The translations under genes and the position numbers were made by a program. DNA of 64,000 nt from Mytilisepta virgata (Eukaryota > Mollusca > Bivalvia > Mytilida > Mytilidae). How positions within the stretch are numbered: the first letter of the stretch is position 1; the number at the start of each line of letters is the position of its first letter. This document shows positions 30,126 to 42,362 of the stretch, in pieces. The stretch is taken from positions 95,253,539 to 95,317,538 of the forward strand of contig CM051519.1 in assembly GCA_028015205.1 (NCBI GenBank). The letters are read 5' to 3'. The notes beneath the pieces are model-generated. The model made no database searches. It was not told the origin of the DNA and saw only the letters and a program-made list of their open reading frames with translations.

Positions 30126-31899
30126 ATCTATTTAATTTTTCATCATCATCAGAATTTTAAATACATTTCAATGTTACAGTGTTCAACATTAGTTGCCATC
30201 TTGCCATTCTTGGATTACCAACTAGCATAAAGTACACTTGTAACAAATCCTTCCTAGAAATATATTTGTAAAGTTCAATCGATAAGTTGTTTTTGAGAAG
30301 TATTTCGAAGTTCAGTCAATCAGAAATTAGAATAGCCTCTAGCAGCCATGCTTCTTGACCAATTGGCAATAAATAACAACACTTGGGTAGGACCTTATAA
30401 AAAACATATCTCCCAAGTTTGGTTAAATTCTGTTCAGTGGTTCTCAAGTAGATCAAATGTAAAAAGTTAATGGACGATGGACATACACTGTGTACAGCAG
30501 ATTTACGTCAAGTGATGAGAATAGCTCACACTGGCCATTGATATATTACTATATATAAAGGTTGCTCTGACCTACATGTACATGTGTATCTGGATGAATG
30601 AAAAATAAAGTGAGAATGAACCTAAAATATAAGTAGTTAACTAAACATTTACCTGTTACAGAATTCCAAGCAAATCTCATTTCAGTATCCTAGCTACAAT
30701 AATTTAAAATTCATATCACACCCCAAAATGATTCAATTTTCTGAAATGTCCAACATCTAATTTCACCAAAAAGAAATTATAAAACCAGACAAATCAAAAA
30801 TGAAAACCACTGCTGAATGTACTCCACTACAATCCTATCCTATGCCGGAATATGGATCTTTGAGATGAGTCATCAGTCTTCGATTACTATGGAATTATAC
30901 TGAATCACCAGTTGCTCCCTGTGCAAGCAGCAGCAGAAAGCTTGTCAATTGTTCAATACAAAGTCATTATGCAAAGATGCTAAGTAACTTATTTCCAAAA
31001 GAGAAGAAAAGTCCTTATACATTTCAAATTGATAAATTTTTTAATACTGTATTATATTAGATGCACATTTTATTGATCAATAAATTTACCTTTAATTTAT
31101 ATAAATTAATTATTTGTCTATCAGTTAGTACATGTGTATACATTATGCATGGAGGTGAGATGACTCACTCATTTATTGACCATAAACAATTCTGGGATTA
31201 TGTCAATATTTCAAATCTTTATCTAAAAGATTAATTAGACAAATAATATTGATTTACTACATTGTATAACATTTGCATACTGCTGCTGCTTTTAAATACC
31301 ATCTTTTAGTTCTGAAACATCCAAATAAAGGGTACCACTGTAAAATCATTTCCTATGGTAAATATATATCACAATTCAACAAAAAAATATTATGATTAAA
31401 AGCATGACTTTTTATTAACTTAACTTCATTCAACACGGTAATATGTTGTATTCAATAAAGACAGAATGTATCCATGGGAAAAGGGTGCTAATTTCAGGCC
31501 TTTAAAAGTAAAATTAAGTCTGTATATCCTACGGTGACTGACCAAACAAAATCTGCCTGACCCAAAAATGTTTTTATTTGAAAGTGAAAAAAGAAAATTT
31601 TAACAAACTTTCTTTCAGTCTGTGGCAGTATTATGTTACGTCTGACATGGTTCCATAGTTAACATACCTAGTTCAATGTAAAATGCAGACCTGGGGTCAA
31701 TTACATGCCAAAGTAATTAATTTACATTTCAATTACATTTATTTTTAAATGCAATGAATTACATCACATAGGATAACAACAGTGGACACACTAAATGTCT
31801 CGCCTGAGTATGCACATGGACATAAAATAATGATTATCTCATACCCAACATTGCAAGTCAAAGGAAAATGCTTTAAAAGAAATAGTAATTCGATATTAG
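30126..31899. other. No gene seen; decayed family A terminus
   Basis: A degraded family A end lies at about 30,505-30,546 (CAAGTGATGAGAATAGCTCA, then CTGGCC). The remainder is AT-rich and non-coding. Confidence 0.4.
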
Positions 31900-32700
31900 T
31901 GTTGCTATGGTTGCTAAGAAATGGAATTAATCCAGAAAATGTGACACAGGTCACTCACCCATGAAATTTAGGTAAAAGTCAAAAGGCCGAGATGTACAAA
32001 ATGTACCCACTAAGAACTATCTACTCACCTAAAACGGTGGGTCTAGGTATTAAAGTTGCTGAAAAATGGACCTAATCTCGAACATGTGACAAAGTCACTC
32101 AAGTATGAAATTGAGGTCAAAGTCCAGAAACAGGTGTCAGACTTCATGTTCCCACTAAGAACTATATATAGACTAAACAAGGTAGGTCTGAAAAATGGAC
32201 TTAATCAAGAAACGTGGATGAAAGTCACTCACCCATGAAATTTAGGTCAAGGTCCAGAGACAAGTGTCAGAATGGCATGTACACACCAAGAACTATCAAT
32301 AGACCATATACTGTGGGTCTAGGTATTACAGTTTCTGAGAAATGGACTTAATAACGAAAATGTGACAGTCACTCAAGCATGAAATTGAGGTCAAGGTCAA
32401 TTACCAGTTGTCAGACTGACATGTACCCACCAAGAACTATCTACTGACCAAATATGGTGGGTCCAGGTATTATAGTTGTTGAGAAATGGACCTAACCACG
32501 AAAATGTGACAAAGTCAGTCAAGCATGAAATTGAGGTCAAGGTCCCAAGCCAGGTGTCAGAGTGGCATGTACCCACTGAGAACTATCTATAGACCAAATA
32601 TGGTTGGCCTAGGTACAATGTATTACAGTTGTTGAGAAATGGATTTAACCACGAAACTTGCACGCAGATTTTACATTTATGTTTATGAAGTTAGTGAACC
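31900..32700 (+). repeat. Tandem array, ~145-bp unit, about five to six copies
   Basis: Units share GAAATGGACTTAA, AATGTGACAAAGTCACTCA, ATGAAATTGAGGTCAAGGTC, CAGGTGTCAGA, CATGTACCCACCAAGAACTA and AGGTATTACAGTT. Copies begin near 31,917, 32,063, 32,192, 32,337, 32,483 and 32,637 (partial). Single units of the same family are at 3280-3470. Confidence 0.75.
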
Positions 32701-32799
32701 ATGAAAATGAGCTCAAGGTCACAAGACAAAATAGGCGCGACAAAAATTGTCATATAATTTTAATATTTAGACTTCCAAAATGCAACAAATTCATGTGTG

Positions 32800-33240
32800 G
32801 ATTTATGGTCTAATGACTAGCAACGGTACTGAAGATTCCGGGTTTCGAGTCTGGAAAATTTGGTACATGATAAAGGTGTTTTACACCCTCCCATACACAT
32901 CTCTGGTAAACAGACCTGAGTATAAAACTAATCTGATTATGTAGGGCCTCGGTTGGTCAAAGTTAATCCCGAATTTGAACTGGAGATAAATCTGCCATTA
33001 AGGGTATGCCTTCGGACTAATGTAGTAGTGCATGCTCCTGGTTGATATCTCATAGCTTTGTCTGTTCCCTCCGAGATGCCCGGTTGTTTTCTCAGATTAC
33101 TTTGTTTCCAGGATAATAAGATGCCCAGTATGGTAATACTTCCTTGGTCTATGGTTGGGGATTGTCTGGGTAACAGGTTGTAAATAGTGTTACATCTCCA
33201 TTAATCCTATCAGGGAGTGTAAATGGATCTGCTGTACCCT
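32800..33240 (+). mobile_element. tRNA-derived SINE-like element
   Basis: ATGGTCTAATGACTAGCAAC followed by GATTCCGGGTTTCGAGTCTG gives A-box-like and B-box-like segments (B box close to GGTTCGANTCC with one inserted T) at tRNA spacing. An unrelated body follows to about 33,240. No flanking duplication identified, so the 3' limit is uncertain. Confidence 0.45.
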
Positions 33241-34560
33241 TACTGTCAATTCTACAAACTGGGGTTTACAGCCAATAGGTATTACTAGTACAACTCTGGA
33301 TTGCATCAAATTTGAGTTGTGTAATACCCGTAGCTTTACCAAGAATCCCTGTACCCAAAATACATTTTCTTGAATATAATTGCTAATTCCACATTTATAT
33401 GCTTCTGTCTCAAAATGAATATTAATGAATAAAATATATGTTCATGCTTAATTATCCTCGCAATTCAGCCAAGATTTTGTGTTTATGTATTGCAGGTCTC
33501 ACCACACTTCAAAATTTTAGGGAGACGTGAGGAAACTTAAGAGCAGAGCTCCAGATAAGATTTAATCAATTGGGTTATTTACTCCTGTCTTTTTGAATAA
33601 CATGAGTGAAAGCTTTTTCCATTTGCTTTGTGATTTCAGGTTCACTCCTCTGATAATTTTTTGTTTTTTTCACCCCCTCAAGCAGATATCTATTGGGTGA
33701 TTCAGATGGCTTTCAATTTCAATGGTAATCATTGGAGAGTTGATGTGATAAATGTTTCTAATACACAACAAAATCATGGAAAATACAGATATTTGATAAT
33801 GACATGAAAAATGTCACCAATGTATTCCTCAGTAAACAGGCAAATTAGAGGATAGCCAACATAAGCATGATAAGGGGATACATAAAGTTAACAGAGCTGC
33901 ATGGTTAGTACATATACTACCAACCAACCAACCAAGAGAATACACATCCTGCTAGCTAGTCCAGATAATCCTGAGGCCATTTATTATTTGGACTTTTTTA
34001 GACCATCAGATAACCTACTTGTAGGCATAATTATTTGGACTATCTGCTGGCAGAAACTGAATTTTAAAGTATATACTAAAACTGTTTGAACTTTCTTTGC
34101 AGACTAATAAAAAATAATAAAATTTTGCATTCAAGTTGAATGAAAATCTATTACTAGTTAGGGAAATTCACAAGGGCAGAACAAGGAATTGTGTGGGGCG
34201 TGTATATAAAAGAGGGGTCTGGGGACCAGAGGATAGAAACCCCTGGAAAGAACTGGCATTTGATTTTTTACATGCTGATGTCTGATCATTATTTCATTTC
34301 AATTTATATTCTTTTACTTTCCCCTTACATGCCTTTAAAAATTTGAAAGATATAGAGGGAAAAGTCAGCATCAGTAAAAATATGTGTAAGTAATGTATCG
34401 ATTACAGAGTTCACCATATTCTGCAACAAAGTTCATGTGGGTCTTTTTAGTAATTGAAAATGATGAGGGGCGACAAGGCCATTTTCAGGATGTCGGGATT
34501 GGGTGGTTGTAATTAAGTTTGGGAATTCGGGATTTAATAGTGATCTAGGATCCAGGACTA
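33241..34560. other. No gene seen
   Basis: AT-rich sequence without convincing coding frames or paired termini. Confidence 0.45.
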
Positions 34561-35494
34561 TGGAGTAGTTGAGGATAGAAGTTTTGAAACCCCCCCCCCC
34601 CCCTTTTTTTTTTCAAAAATGTCAATTTTTCCAAAAAAAAAAAATTTAAAATTTTCTAAAAATGAAATATATATTCACATCTGTGCATTAAGGTTAATGC
34701 ACAGAAAGTTTCATCAAATTCCTTTGAGCGGTTATCTGGTAGTTGAGGATAGCTGTTTTGACCCCCCCCCCCCCCATTTTTTGTTAAAAAAATGTCAATT
34801 TTTACAAAAAAATTTAAATTTTTCTAAAAATGAAATAAATATTCACACCTGTGCATTTAGGGTAGTGCACAGAGAAAGTTTAATCAAATTCCTTTGAGCG
34901 GTTATTGAGTAGTTGAGGATAGAAGTTTTGCCCCTCCCCCCTTTTTTTTGCAAAAATGTCATTTTTTACCAAAAAAAATTTAATTAAATTTTTTAAAAAT
35001 GAAATATATATGCACACCTGTGCATTAAGATTAATTCGCAGTGAAAGTTTCATCTAATTCCTTTGAGTGGTTATGGATTAGTTGAAGATGGAAGTTTTGA
35101 CCCACCCTTTTTTTTTTTTCGAAAATGTCATTTTTTACAGAGAAAAATGAAAAATTTTCTAAAAATGAAATATATATGCACACCTGTGCATTAACGTTAA
35201 TGCACAGAGAAAGTTTCTTCAAATTCCTTTGAGCAGTTATGGAGTAGTTGAGGATAGAAGTTTTGCCCCCCTTTTTTTGCAAAAATGTCAATTTTTACCA
35301 AAAAAAAAAATTTTAATTTTTTAAAAATGAAATATATATGCACACCTGTGCATTAAGGTTAATGCACAGAGAAAGTTTCATCAAAATCCTTTGAGCGGTT
35401 TACGAGTAGTTGAGGATAGAAGAAAAGTGTGACGACGCAAGACGACAGATAGTGATCCCTAGGTGTCGACCATGCGTTCCGCAGGCGACACAAT
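34561..35494 (+). mobile_element. Family E: five-unit array with C/T tracts and a terminal hairpin
   Basis: Five units of about 170 bp, each with TAGTTGAGGATAGAAGTTTTG, a C run then a T run, AAAATGTCAATTTTT, an A run, AAAATGAAATATATAT, CACACCTGTGCATTA and a second half GTTAATGCACAGAGAAAGTT. The inverted GTGCATTA/TAATGCAC pair makes a small stem in each unit. After the array come GACGACGCAAGACGACAGAT and a terminal hairpin, TGTCG ... CGACA, then CAATAA ending at about 35,494, inside a LINE reading frame. Its 5' end is not clear. Confidence 0.65.
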
Positions 35495-35761
35495 AAGAGT
35501 GGTGATGAATATGGTATTGCTGCATGCAGAACACTTTATTCTTGGAGAGGAATTGATCACTCTTATTTTGACAAGACCTTTCAATAATATCTTAAAAACC
35601 GGCAAAATCCCACTCTCTTTTAAGACAGGAATATTAACCCCAGTTTTCAAAAAAAGATAAAGATCTACTTCTGGTGAATACTAAATAGCTACAGAGGAAT
35701 TACTGCGACATCTATTATAGGTAAAATATTTGAATACTCTCTACTTGTAAAATTATCTTTT
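35495..35761 (+). pseudogene. LINE reverse transcriptase, left fragment
   Basis: Frames across this piece encode a typical stretch upstream of the RT palm (LILTRPFNNILKTGKIP, FKTGILTPVFKK, then after a frame break NYRGITATSIIGKIFEYS and LLVKLSF). The last codon joins in frame to 37,681 on the far side of a family A insertion. The left edge is cut by the family E terminus. Confidence 0.75.
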
Positions 35762-37680
35762 AACTAGAGGCTCTAAAGAGCCTGTATCGCTCACCTGCAT
35801 TGAACTTTTCATCTTGAGCAGGACTAAAGATTTGGCTGGTTTTTCTATAGGGTTCTATGTTCAATTAAGTTCGGCTGTGGCAGCCTCATGGTTGACAGTC
35901 TAGGTCAATGGACACATTTCTAAAAAAGAACCATCTAAGGACCATTGCTACCAAGTCTAGTTCTAATTGGTTGAGTGGTTTGTGACCAGAAGATTTTTGA
36001 GTGAATTTCCCATAGGGTTCTTTTGTTAAACTAAGTTTGGTTCTGTCGGCCATCTTGGTTCACAGTCCACGAAATCAGACAATTCTGAAATAGGACGTCC
36101 TAAGGACCATTGCTGCAAAGTCTGGTTCCAATTGGTCAAGTGGTTTCAGATAAGAAGATTTTTCAATGAATTTTCCCATGGGGCCTTATGTTAAACTAAG
36201 TTCGGTTGTGGCAGCCATCTTGGTTGACAGTCCAGGTCATGGGACACAATTCTGAAAGAGGACCATATAAGGACCATTGCTGCAAAGTCTGGTTTCAATT
36301 TGGTAAATTGTTTTCAGATAAAAAGATTTTTCAATGAATTTTCCCATAGGGCCCTATGTTTAACTAAGTTTAACTAAGTTCGGCTGTGGCTGCCATCTTG
36401 GTTAACAGTCCGGGTCATCAGACATCCATCTAAAAGAGAACCTCCTAAGGACTACTACTGCCAAGTTTGGTTGCAACTGGCCTTCCAGTTTCATAGAAGA
36501 TTTTGGAAATTCATCCCCCCCCCCCCCTTTTTCTATTTTCAGTAACAGCAGCCATGTCGGTTGGAAGTCGAGGATGCCAGACATAAGTATGGAAAGGGGC
36601 CACCCATTCCACCAAAGTTTGGTTCAAATTGGCTCAGGGGAGTTGACGAAAAAGTAAAATCCCCATAGGCTCAATGTTAAACTAGGTCCATCCATGGCGG
36701 CCATGTTGGATGGCGTTCGGGGAAACCGAACACATATTTTAAAAGGGGCCACCCAAGGACCATTGCACCAAAGTTTGGTTTAAACTATGTCCAACCATGG
36801 CAGCCATATTGGACAGCACCCCAGAAAACCGAACACAAATTTTAAAGGGGACCATCCAAGGACCATTCCACTTAAGTGTAGTTTAAATAGGTTCAGTGGT
36901 TTCAGAGGAGTTGACGAAAAAGTAAAATTCCCATAGGCTCAATGTTAAACTAGGTCCAGCCATGGCGGCCATGTTGGATGGTGTTCGGGGAAACCGAACA
37001 CAAATTTTAAAAGGGGCCACCCAAGGACCATTGCACCAAAGTTTGGAGCAAATTGGCCTAATGGTCTCAGAGTAGATAACGAAAATGTTAAAATTCCCAT
37101 AGGGTCCAAGGTTAAACTATGTCCAACCATGGCAGCCATATTGGACAGCGTCCCGGAAAACCGAACACTATTTTTAAAGGGGACTATCCAAGGACAATTC
37201 CACTTAAGTTTGGTTTAAATTGGTTCAGTGGTTTCAGAGGAGTTGACGAAAAAGTAAAATTCCCATAGGCTCAATGTTAAACTAAGTCCAGCCATGGCGG
37301 CCATGTTGGATGGCGTTCGGGGAAACCGAACACAAATTTTAAAAGGCGCCACCCAAGGACCATTCCACAAAAGTTTGGTTCAAATTGGCCTAATGGTCTC
37401 AGAGAAGATAATAAAAATGTTAAAATTCCCATAGGCTTCAAGGTTAAACTATGTCCGACCATGGCAGCCATATTGGATGGCGCCCGGGAAAACCGAACAT
37501 AATTTTTAAAGGGGACCATCCAAGGACCATTCCACTTAAGTTTGGTTTAAATTGGTTCAGTGGTTTCAGAGGAGTTGATAAAAATGTGAAAAGTTTACGA
37601 CGACATACGACGACGACGACGACGACGGACGCAAAGTGATGAGAATAGCTCACATGGCCTTTTAGGCCAGGTGAGCTAAA
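35762..37680 (+). mobile_element. Complete family A element inside a LINE, boundaries resolved
   Basis: Because the LINE reading frame resumes exactly on the other side, the 1919-bp element can be delimited: AACTAGAGGCTC ... GAGCTAAA, with T to its left and AAT to its right. No target duplication is needed (AA at most). Structure: hairpin AGGCTC-TAAA-GAGCCT (35,768-35,783), GTATCGCTCACCTG box, left units of ~165 bp (CCATCTTGGTTGACAGTCC), right units of ~300 bp (CATGGCGGCCATGTTGGATG, AAACCGAACA), a (GAC)n run at 37,605-37,630, and the terminal hairpin AGCTCACATGGCC-TTTTA-GGCCAGGTGAGCT. Non-coding. Confidence 0.88.
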
Positions 37681-39190
37681 AATGATACTGATTTACAGTT
37701 TGGATTTACTAAAGGACATGTACCCCTGATGTCTGGTCTCATTATCTCTGAAGCAAAATATGAAAATGAATGTAAAAATGTGAAATTTTATATTGGATAT
37801 ATGGACGTACAGTCAGCATTTGATGTAGTTCAACATGACATGTTTGATAAATTGCTAGATTTAAATATTCATATTACCCTTTGGCTACTTATTAAAGATT
37901 TATATACAGACTTGACAACAAAAGTTAAATGGCAAGGAGACTTAAGTGAGTTTTCAAATTCTTCAAGGAGTCTGTCAAGGTGGCATCTTATCAACTCATC
38001 TTTATAAAATATTTATTCAAGATTTATTACTGGAACTAGAGGAAAATGCACTGGCTTTCCACTTGGGAATGATCTATGTTGGAACACCTACATGCGCTGA
38101 TGACATAGCCTTTAATGTGAATAACAGAATTAATCTGCAAACTAGTTTGACGTTATATCAAGATATGCCAATCGACATCATTATAAAATTCACCCAACAA
38201 AAACCAAGATTACTGCTTGCTAAAACAGATAATACTTGGACATTTAACAACATTGTTTTAGGTACAGCAGATGAAGCCTGAAATTTAGGTCTTATTCGTT
38301 TTCACAAAAATTAAATAGGAAGGAATGTTGAAGAAAGAATCAAACTTGCAAGAACAACTCAGTATGTAGTATTAGGTACTGGTCTCCATTGAACTAATGG
38401 GCTAGACTCAAACACTTGTTACAAAATTTACAGGACATATATCATACCACGATTGTTATATGGGCTAGAAATTTTACCTTTAAATCGAAAAATATTGATA
38501 AGCTAGAAAACTTTCACAGAGAGAATCTAAGACATTTCAAATCACTGCCTCAAAGGACTTCAAAAGCTGCTTTTTATCTATTGCTTGGAGCTCTGCATAT
38601 CGAAGCCGAACTCAACAAAATAATAAAGTTATCTTTATTATTCTCTATAATTCATTGCGAAAATTTAAAAATGCATCAAATTATGGACACACAAATGATA
38701 GTCAATTTTGGAAACAACAAAAAGTTTTTTCAACATAATCCAAATCATCTTCAGAAAATATAATTTACCAACCATAACAAAACTTCAACAATCTAGACTG
38801 TCTAAACTACAATGGAAGACAATGGTTGGAAAGGCTGAAGAAAAATTCTGGGAAAAGGAACTCAAAGAAGAAGCAAAATTAAGGACATCATTAAAATTCA
38901 TGGAACTAAAATTCATAAAATATGTATTCCTCATCCAGCACTTGCAGTACAATCAAGGAAAAGACTGGATGTAAGAACCCCTCCTGTTACCCCTGAACCA
39001 ACTACTTCATCCTGACTATGCCTACATCTTGTATGGGGTAACAGCCTGGAAGAAAAACATTTACTTTGGCCAGTAGGGCACTTAAATTGATTTACAAGAA
39101 AGCCACAGACTGCTTCTTGGCGACTTGAGTTTAAAAGTTTTTTTAATGGGCTACAGTAAGTTTTAATAAATATCTGTTTCATTATTGGAT
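37681..39190 (+). pseudogene. LINE reverse transcriptase, right fragment and 3' UTR
   Basis: Continues the left fragment: QFGFTKGHVPLMSGLIISEA, motif A region (GYMDVQSAFDVVQHDMFDKL), a frame break, LQGVCQGGILS, the catalytic core as ADD in TCADDIAF, then connection and C-terminal segments in several frames (LENFHRENLRHFKSLP, LSKLQWKTMV). Multiple frameshifts and stops show long decay. Coding traces end near 38,995 (DVRTPPVTPEP); a 3' UTR runs to about 39,190 (AATAAATATCTG). The LINE superfamily is undetermined and differs from the LINE at 16,635. Confidence 0.8.
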
Positions 39191-39321
39191 TTTTTCTTTA
39201 TTTTCAACTTTGTCTAGGTAAATTTATTTTTTATTTATTCAACAAATTCATAGAGAAAAATATCTTTGACTGTATAATTGTCTTTTTTTAACAATTGTTA
39301 TGGTCGACCCTATCAATTGTT
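39191..39321. other. Spacer
   Basis: AT-rich spacer between the LINE and the next family A element. Confidence 0.4.
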
Positions 39322-42300
39322 AAACTATAGGGTCTCAAGAGCCTGTATCGCTCACCTGGATTTAACTTTTCACCTTGAGCAGACCTACAAATTTAAGTGT
39401 TAAACTAATTTCAGCTGTGCAGTCATCTTGGTTGACAGTCCAGGTCAACGGATACATTTCTAAAAGAAAACCATATAGGGACCATTTCTGCTAAGTCTTG
39501 TTCCAATTGGCTAAGTGGTTTCAGACAAGAAGATTTTTAAATGAATTTTCCTATAGGGTCCAATATTTAACTAAGTTTGGTGTGGCAGCCATCTTGGTTG
39601 ACAATCCGGGTGATCTGACACATTTCTGAAAGAGGACCTCCTAAGGACCAATGGTGCCAATATGTCAAGTGGTTTCAGACAAGAACATTTTTCAATGAAT
39701 TTTTCCATACAACCCTATGTAAAACTAAGTTCGGGTGTTGTGGCCATCTTGGTTGACAATCCGGGTCATTGAACAAAATTCTGAAAGAGGACCATCTAAG
39801 GACCATTGCTACCAAGTCTAATTCTAATTGGCTTAGTGGTTTCAGACGAGAAGATTTTTTAGTGAATTTCCCATAGGGTACTATGTTAAACTAAGTTCTG
39901 CTGTGGCAGCCATCTTGGTTCATAGTCCACAAAATCAGAAACATTTCTGAAAGAGGACCTCCTAAGGACCAATGCTGCCAAGTCTGGCTCCAATATGTAA
40001 AGTGGTTTCAGACAAGAAGATTTTTCAATGAATTTTCCTATAGGGCCCTATGTTAAACTAAGTTCGGTTGTGGCAGCCAACTTGGTTGACAGTCCAGGTC
40101 ATTGGACACACCTCTGTAAGAGGACCATCTAAGGACCATTGCTGCCAAGTCTGGTTCCAATTGGTCAAGTGGTTTAAGACAAGAATTTTTCATTGAATTT
40201 TCCCATAGGGCCCTATCTTAAACTAAGTTTGGCTGTAGCGGCCATCTTGGTTAACAGTCTGGGTCATTGGACATATTTCTGAAAGAGAACCTCCTAAGAA
40301 CCCTTACTGCCAACTTTGGTTACAACTGACCATGTTGTTTCATATAAGAATATTTTTTAAATTCACCCTCCCCCCTCTTTTTCTATTTTAAGTAATAGCA
40401 GCCATGTCGGTTGGAAGTCAGAAATGCCGGACAGTTTTTGAAGGGGGCCACCCAAGGACCATTCCACCAAAGTTTGGTCTCAATAGGCCCAGTCGTTTGA
40501 GAGGAAAAGATCTTTAAAGGTAAGTTTACACTGGATGCTGTCTTTAAAGGTCAAAAACTCCTATAAGGGGTCAATCAATGATTTTGGTCATGTTCACTTA
40601 TTTGTAGATCTTTGTTGAACATTTTTGCTGTTTACAATTTGTCTGTGTATACTATAATGTTCAAGATAATAACCTAAAACTGCAAAATTTCTTTAAAATT
40701 AACAATTTAGGAGCAATAACCCAATAAATGGTTGCCCGATTCTTTTGATAATTTCATGGCAGGTAGATCTTGACCTGATGAACATTTTTACCCCATGTCA
40801 GTTTTGCTCTATTTGGCCCAAGACCTGCAATGAACTTTGACTTGAGGGATACGAAAGAAGTCCATTAAAAAAATTATAATTGCACCATGATATATGGACC
40901 TACTGAAACAAAACCAAACATGATAACTGAATAACTAGTGTTGTTTTAAAGGCGTATTTACCTTAGACATTTGACATAGAAATATTGAAAGGATTAACTG
41001 AATAAAACCAAGAAAATTTGTATTCTACATGGAGAGCATGAAAGAGGTGCATTTTACTTTGCAGAAGGAGACTTTTTAACCATGGCTCGTGATTTCTCAA
41101 ATTACGGAAAAAGTAGACTGACTTCACTCCCCGAGATTTCAACTGGATATGTGCCATTGTATTGCGATCGTTTTGAGCCATCTCCCATGTTTAAACGAAA
41201 CGTACAGACTTAATGGCAGCCTAGTATTTCATGACTTCTGTAACAATAAAACAATTGTGTGGCCTGTCCCAACTTGACGTCATGATCTCAAACGTGTGTA
41301 AAGGAATATTTTGTGATGCTGATCCATCCTGTAAACAACTGATGGAGAAACTAGGGTCAGTATAATTCTTTAAGTATGTATTTAACACAAAAAGTATAAA
41401 ATATTTGCATACGGTCCAAAACTTTAATGTAATGCTTTAAAAAAGAATGCAAAAGAGCTGAAAATGGGGTTTTCTAAATTTGAACAGTCCATATGTAATG
41501 TAAATCTTGTGCAATATTTTTTTTACATATATTATAAAGTAAAATGAAAAAATTATTTTTTTTTTACTAAAATCTTTAAAAAAAATTATTCCTTAAAATT
41601 CTAAAAACCCAAATAACACCCCCCCCCCCCCCCCCACCACCAAGCGGAAGTTGTAATATGTATGATGTAATCATTGAAACACAGGTGATTGTGTAAATAA
41701 ATACACAAGTATTGTGCATTGCTATTAATAATATATTACAGGTTAGTTATTGTATGAAGAAAAATTCTCACTATAAGCAGGAAACACATGCTTTTTATTT
41801 AAATGTATCAATTTTGGCGAGACTACATACATGTCATGTAACAAGGACAATTGTAAACACGAACAGGTGGTTGCAGTGAAAACCACAGCTAAATAATTGT
41901 AACATTAGATGAATGTATTTAATGGAAATAGATGCAAAGAGACCTATATCATCCACAAATCCCTTTGAACAAGAATTTTAAACCAACATTTACCAATAAC
42001 AGGTTGAATAAATTCTTGTGATTTAGAATTTGCAGTCTGTCAATTGTAAAGGGGAGTAACTCATTATGACAGCATGTAACTTGCATGTACATGTATTACT
42101 GAATTTATTTGGTTTTTAAAACTTTTAATATCAGGCAGCAAAATGGACTGTCCTATTGTTCCTGTAAATTTATAAGCTTATACACTTATACACATATTGA
42201 TGAATTATTTAAAAGTGCACATGTGATTGTGTAATGGAAAAAAATTCATTCTCCTTGGTTGCTATGCATTTTTTCCTCAATGCAAATCCTTGGTTACTAC

Positions 42301-42362
42301 TTTGTAGATTAATATTTTTTTCTTTAATCATTTATCGTTGAAATGTTAAGGATAGGACTACC

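Noticed and set aside
37277..37653. Overlapping minus frames with similar residues (HPTWPPWLDLV)
   Set aside because: Repeated translation of family A array units, not a protein family.
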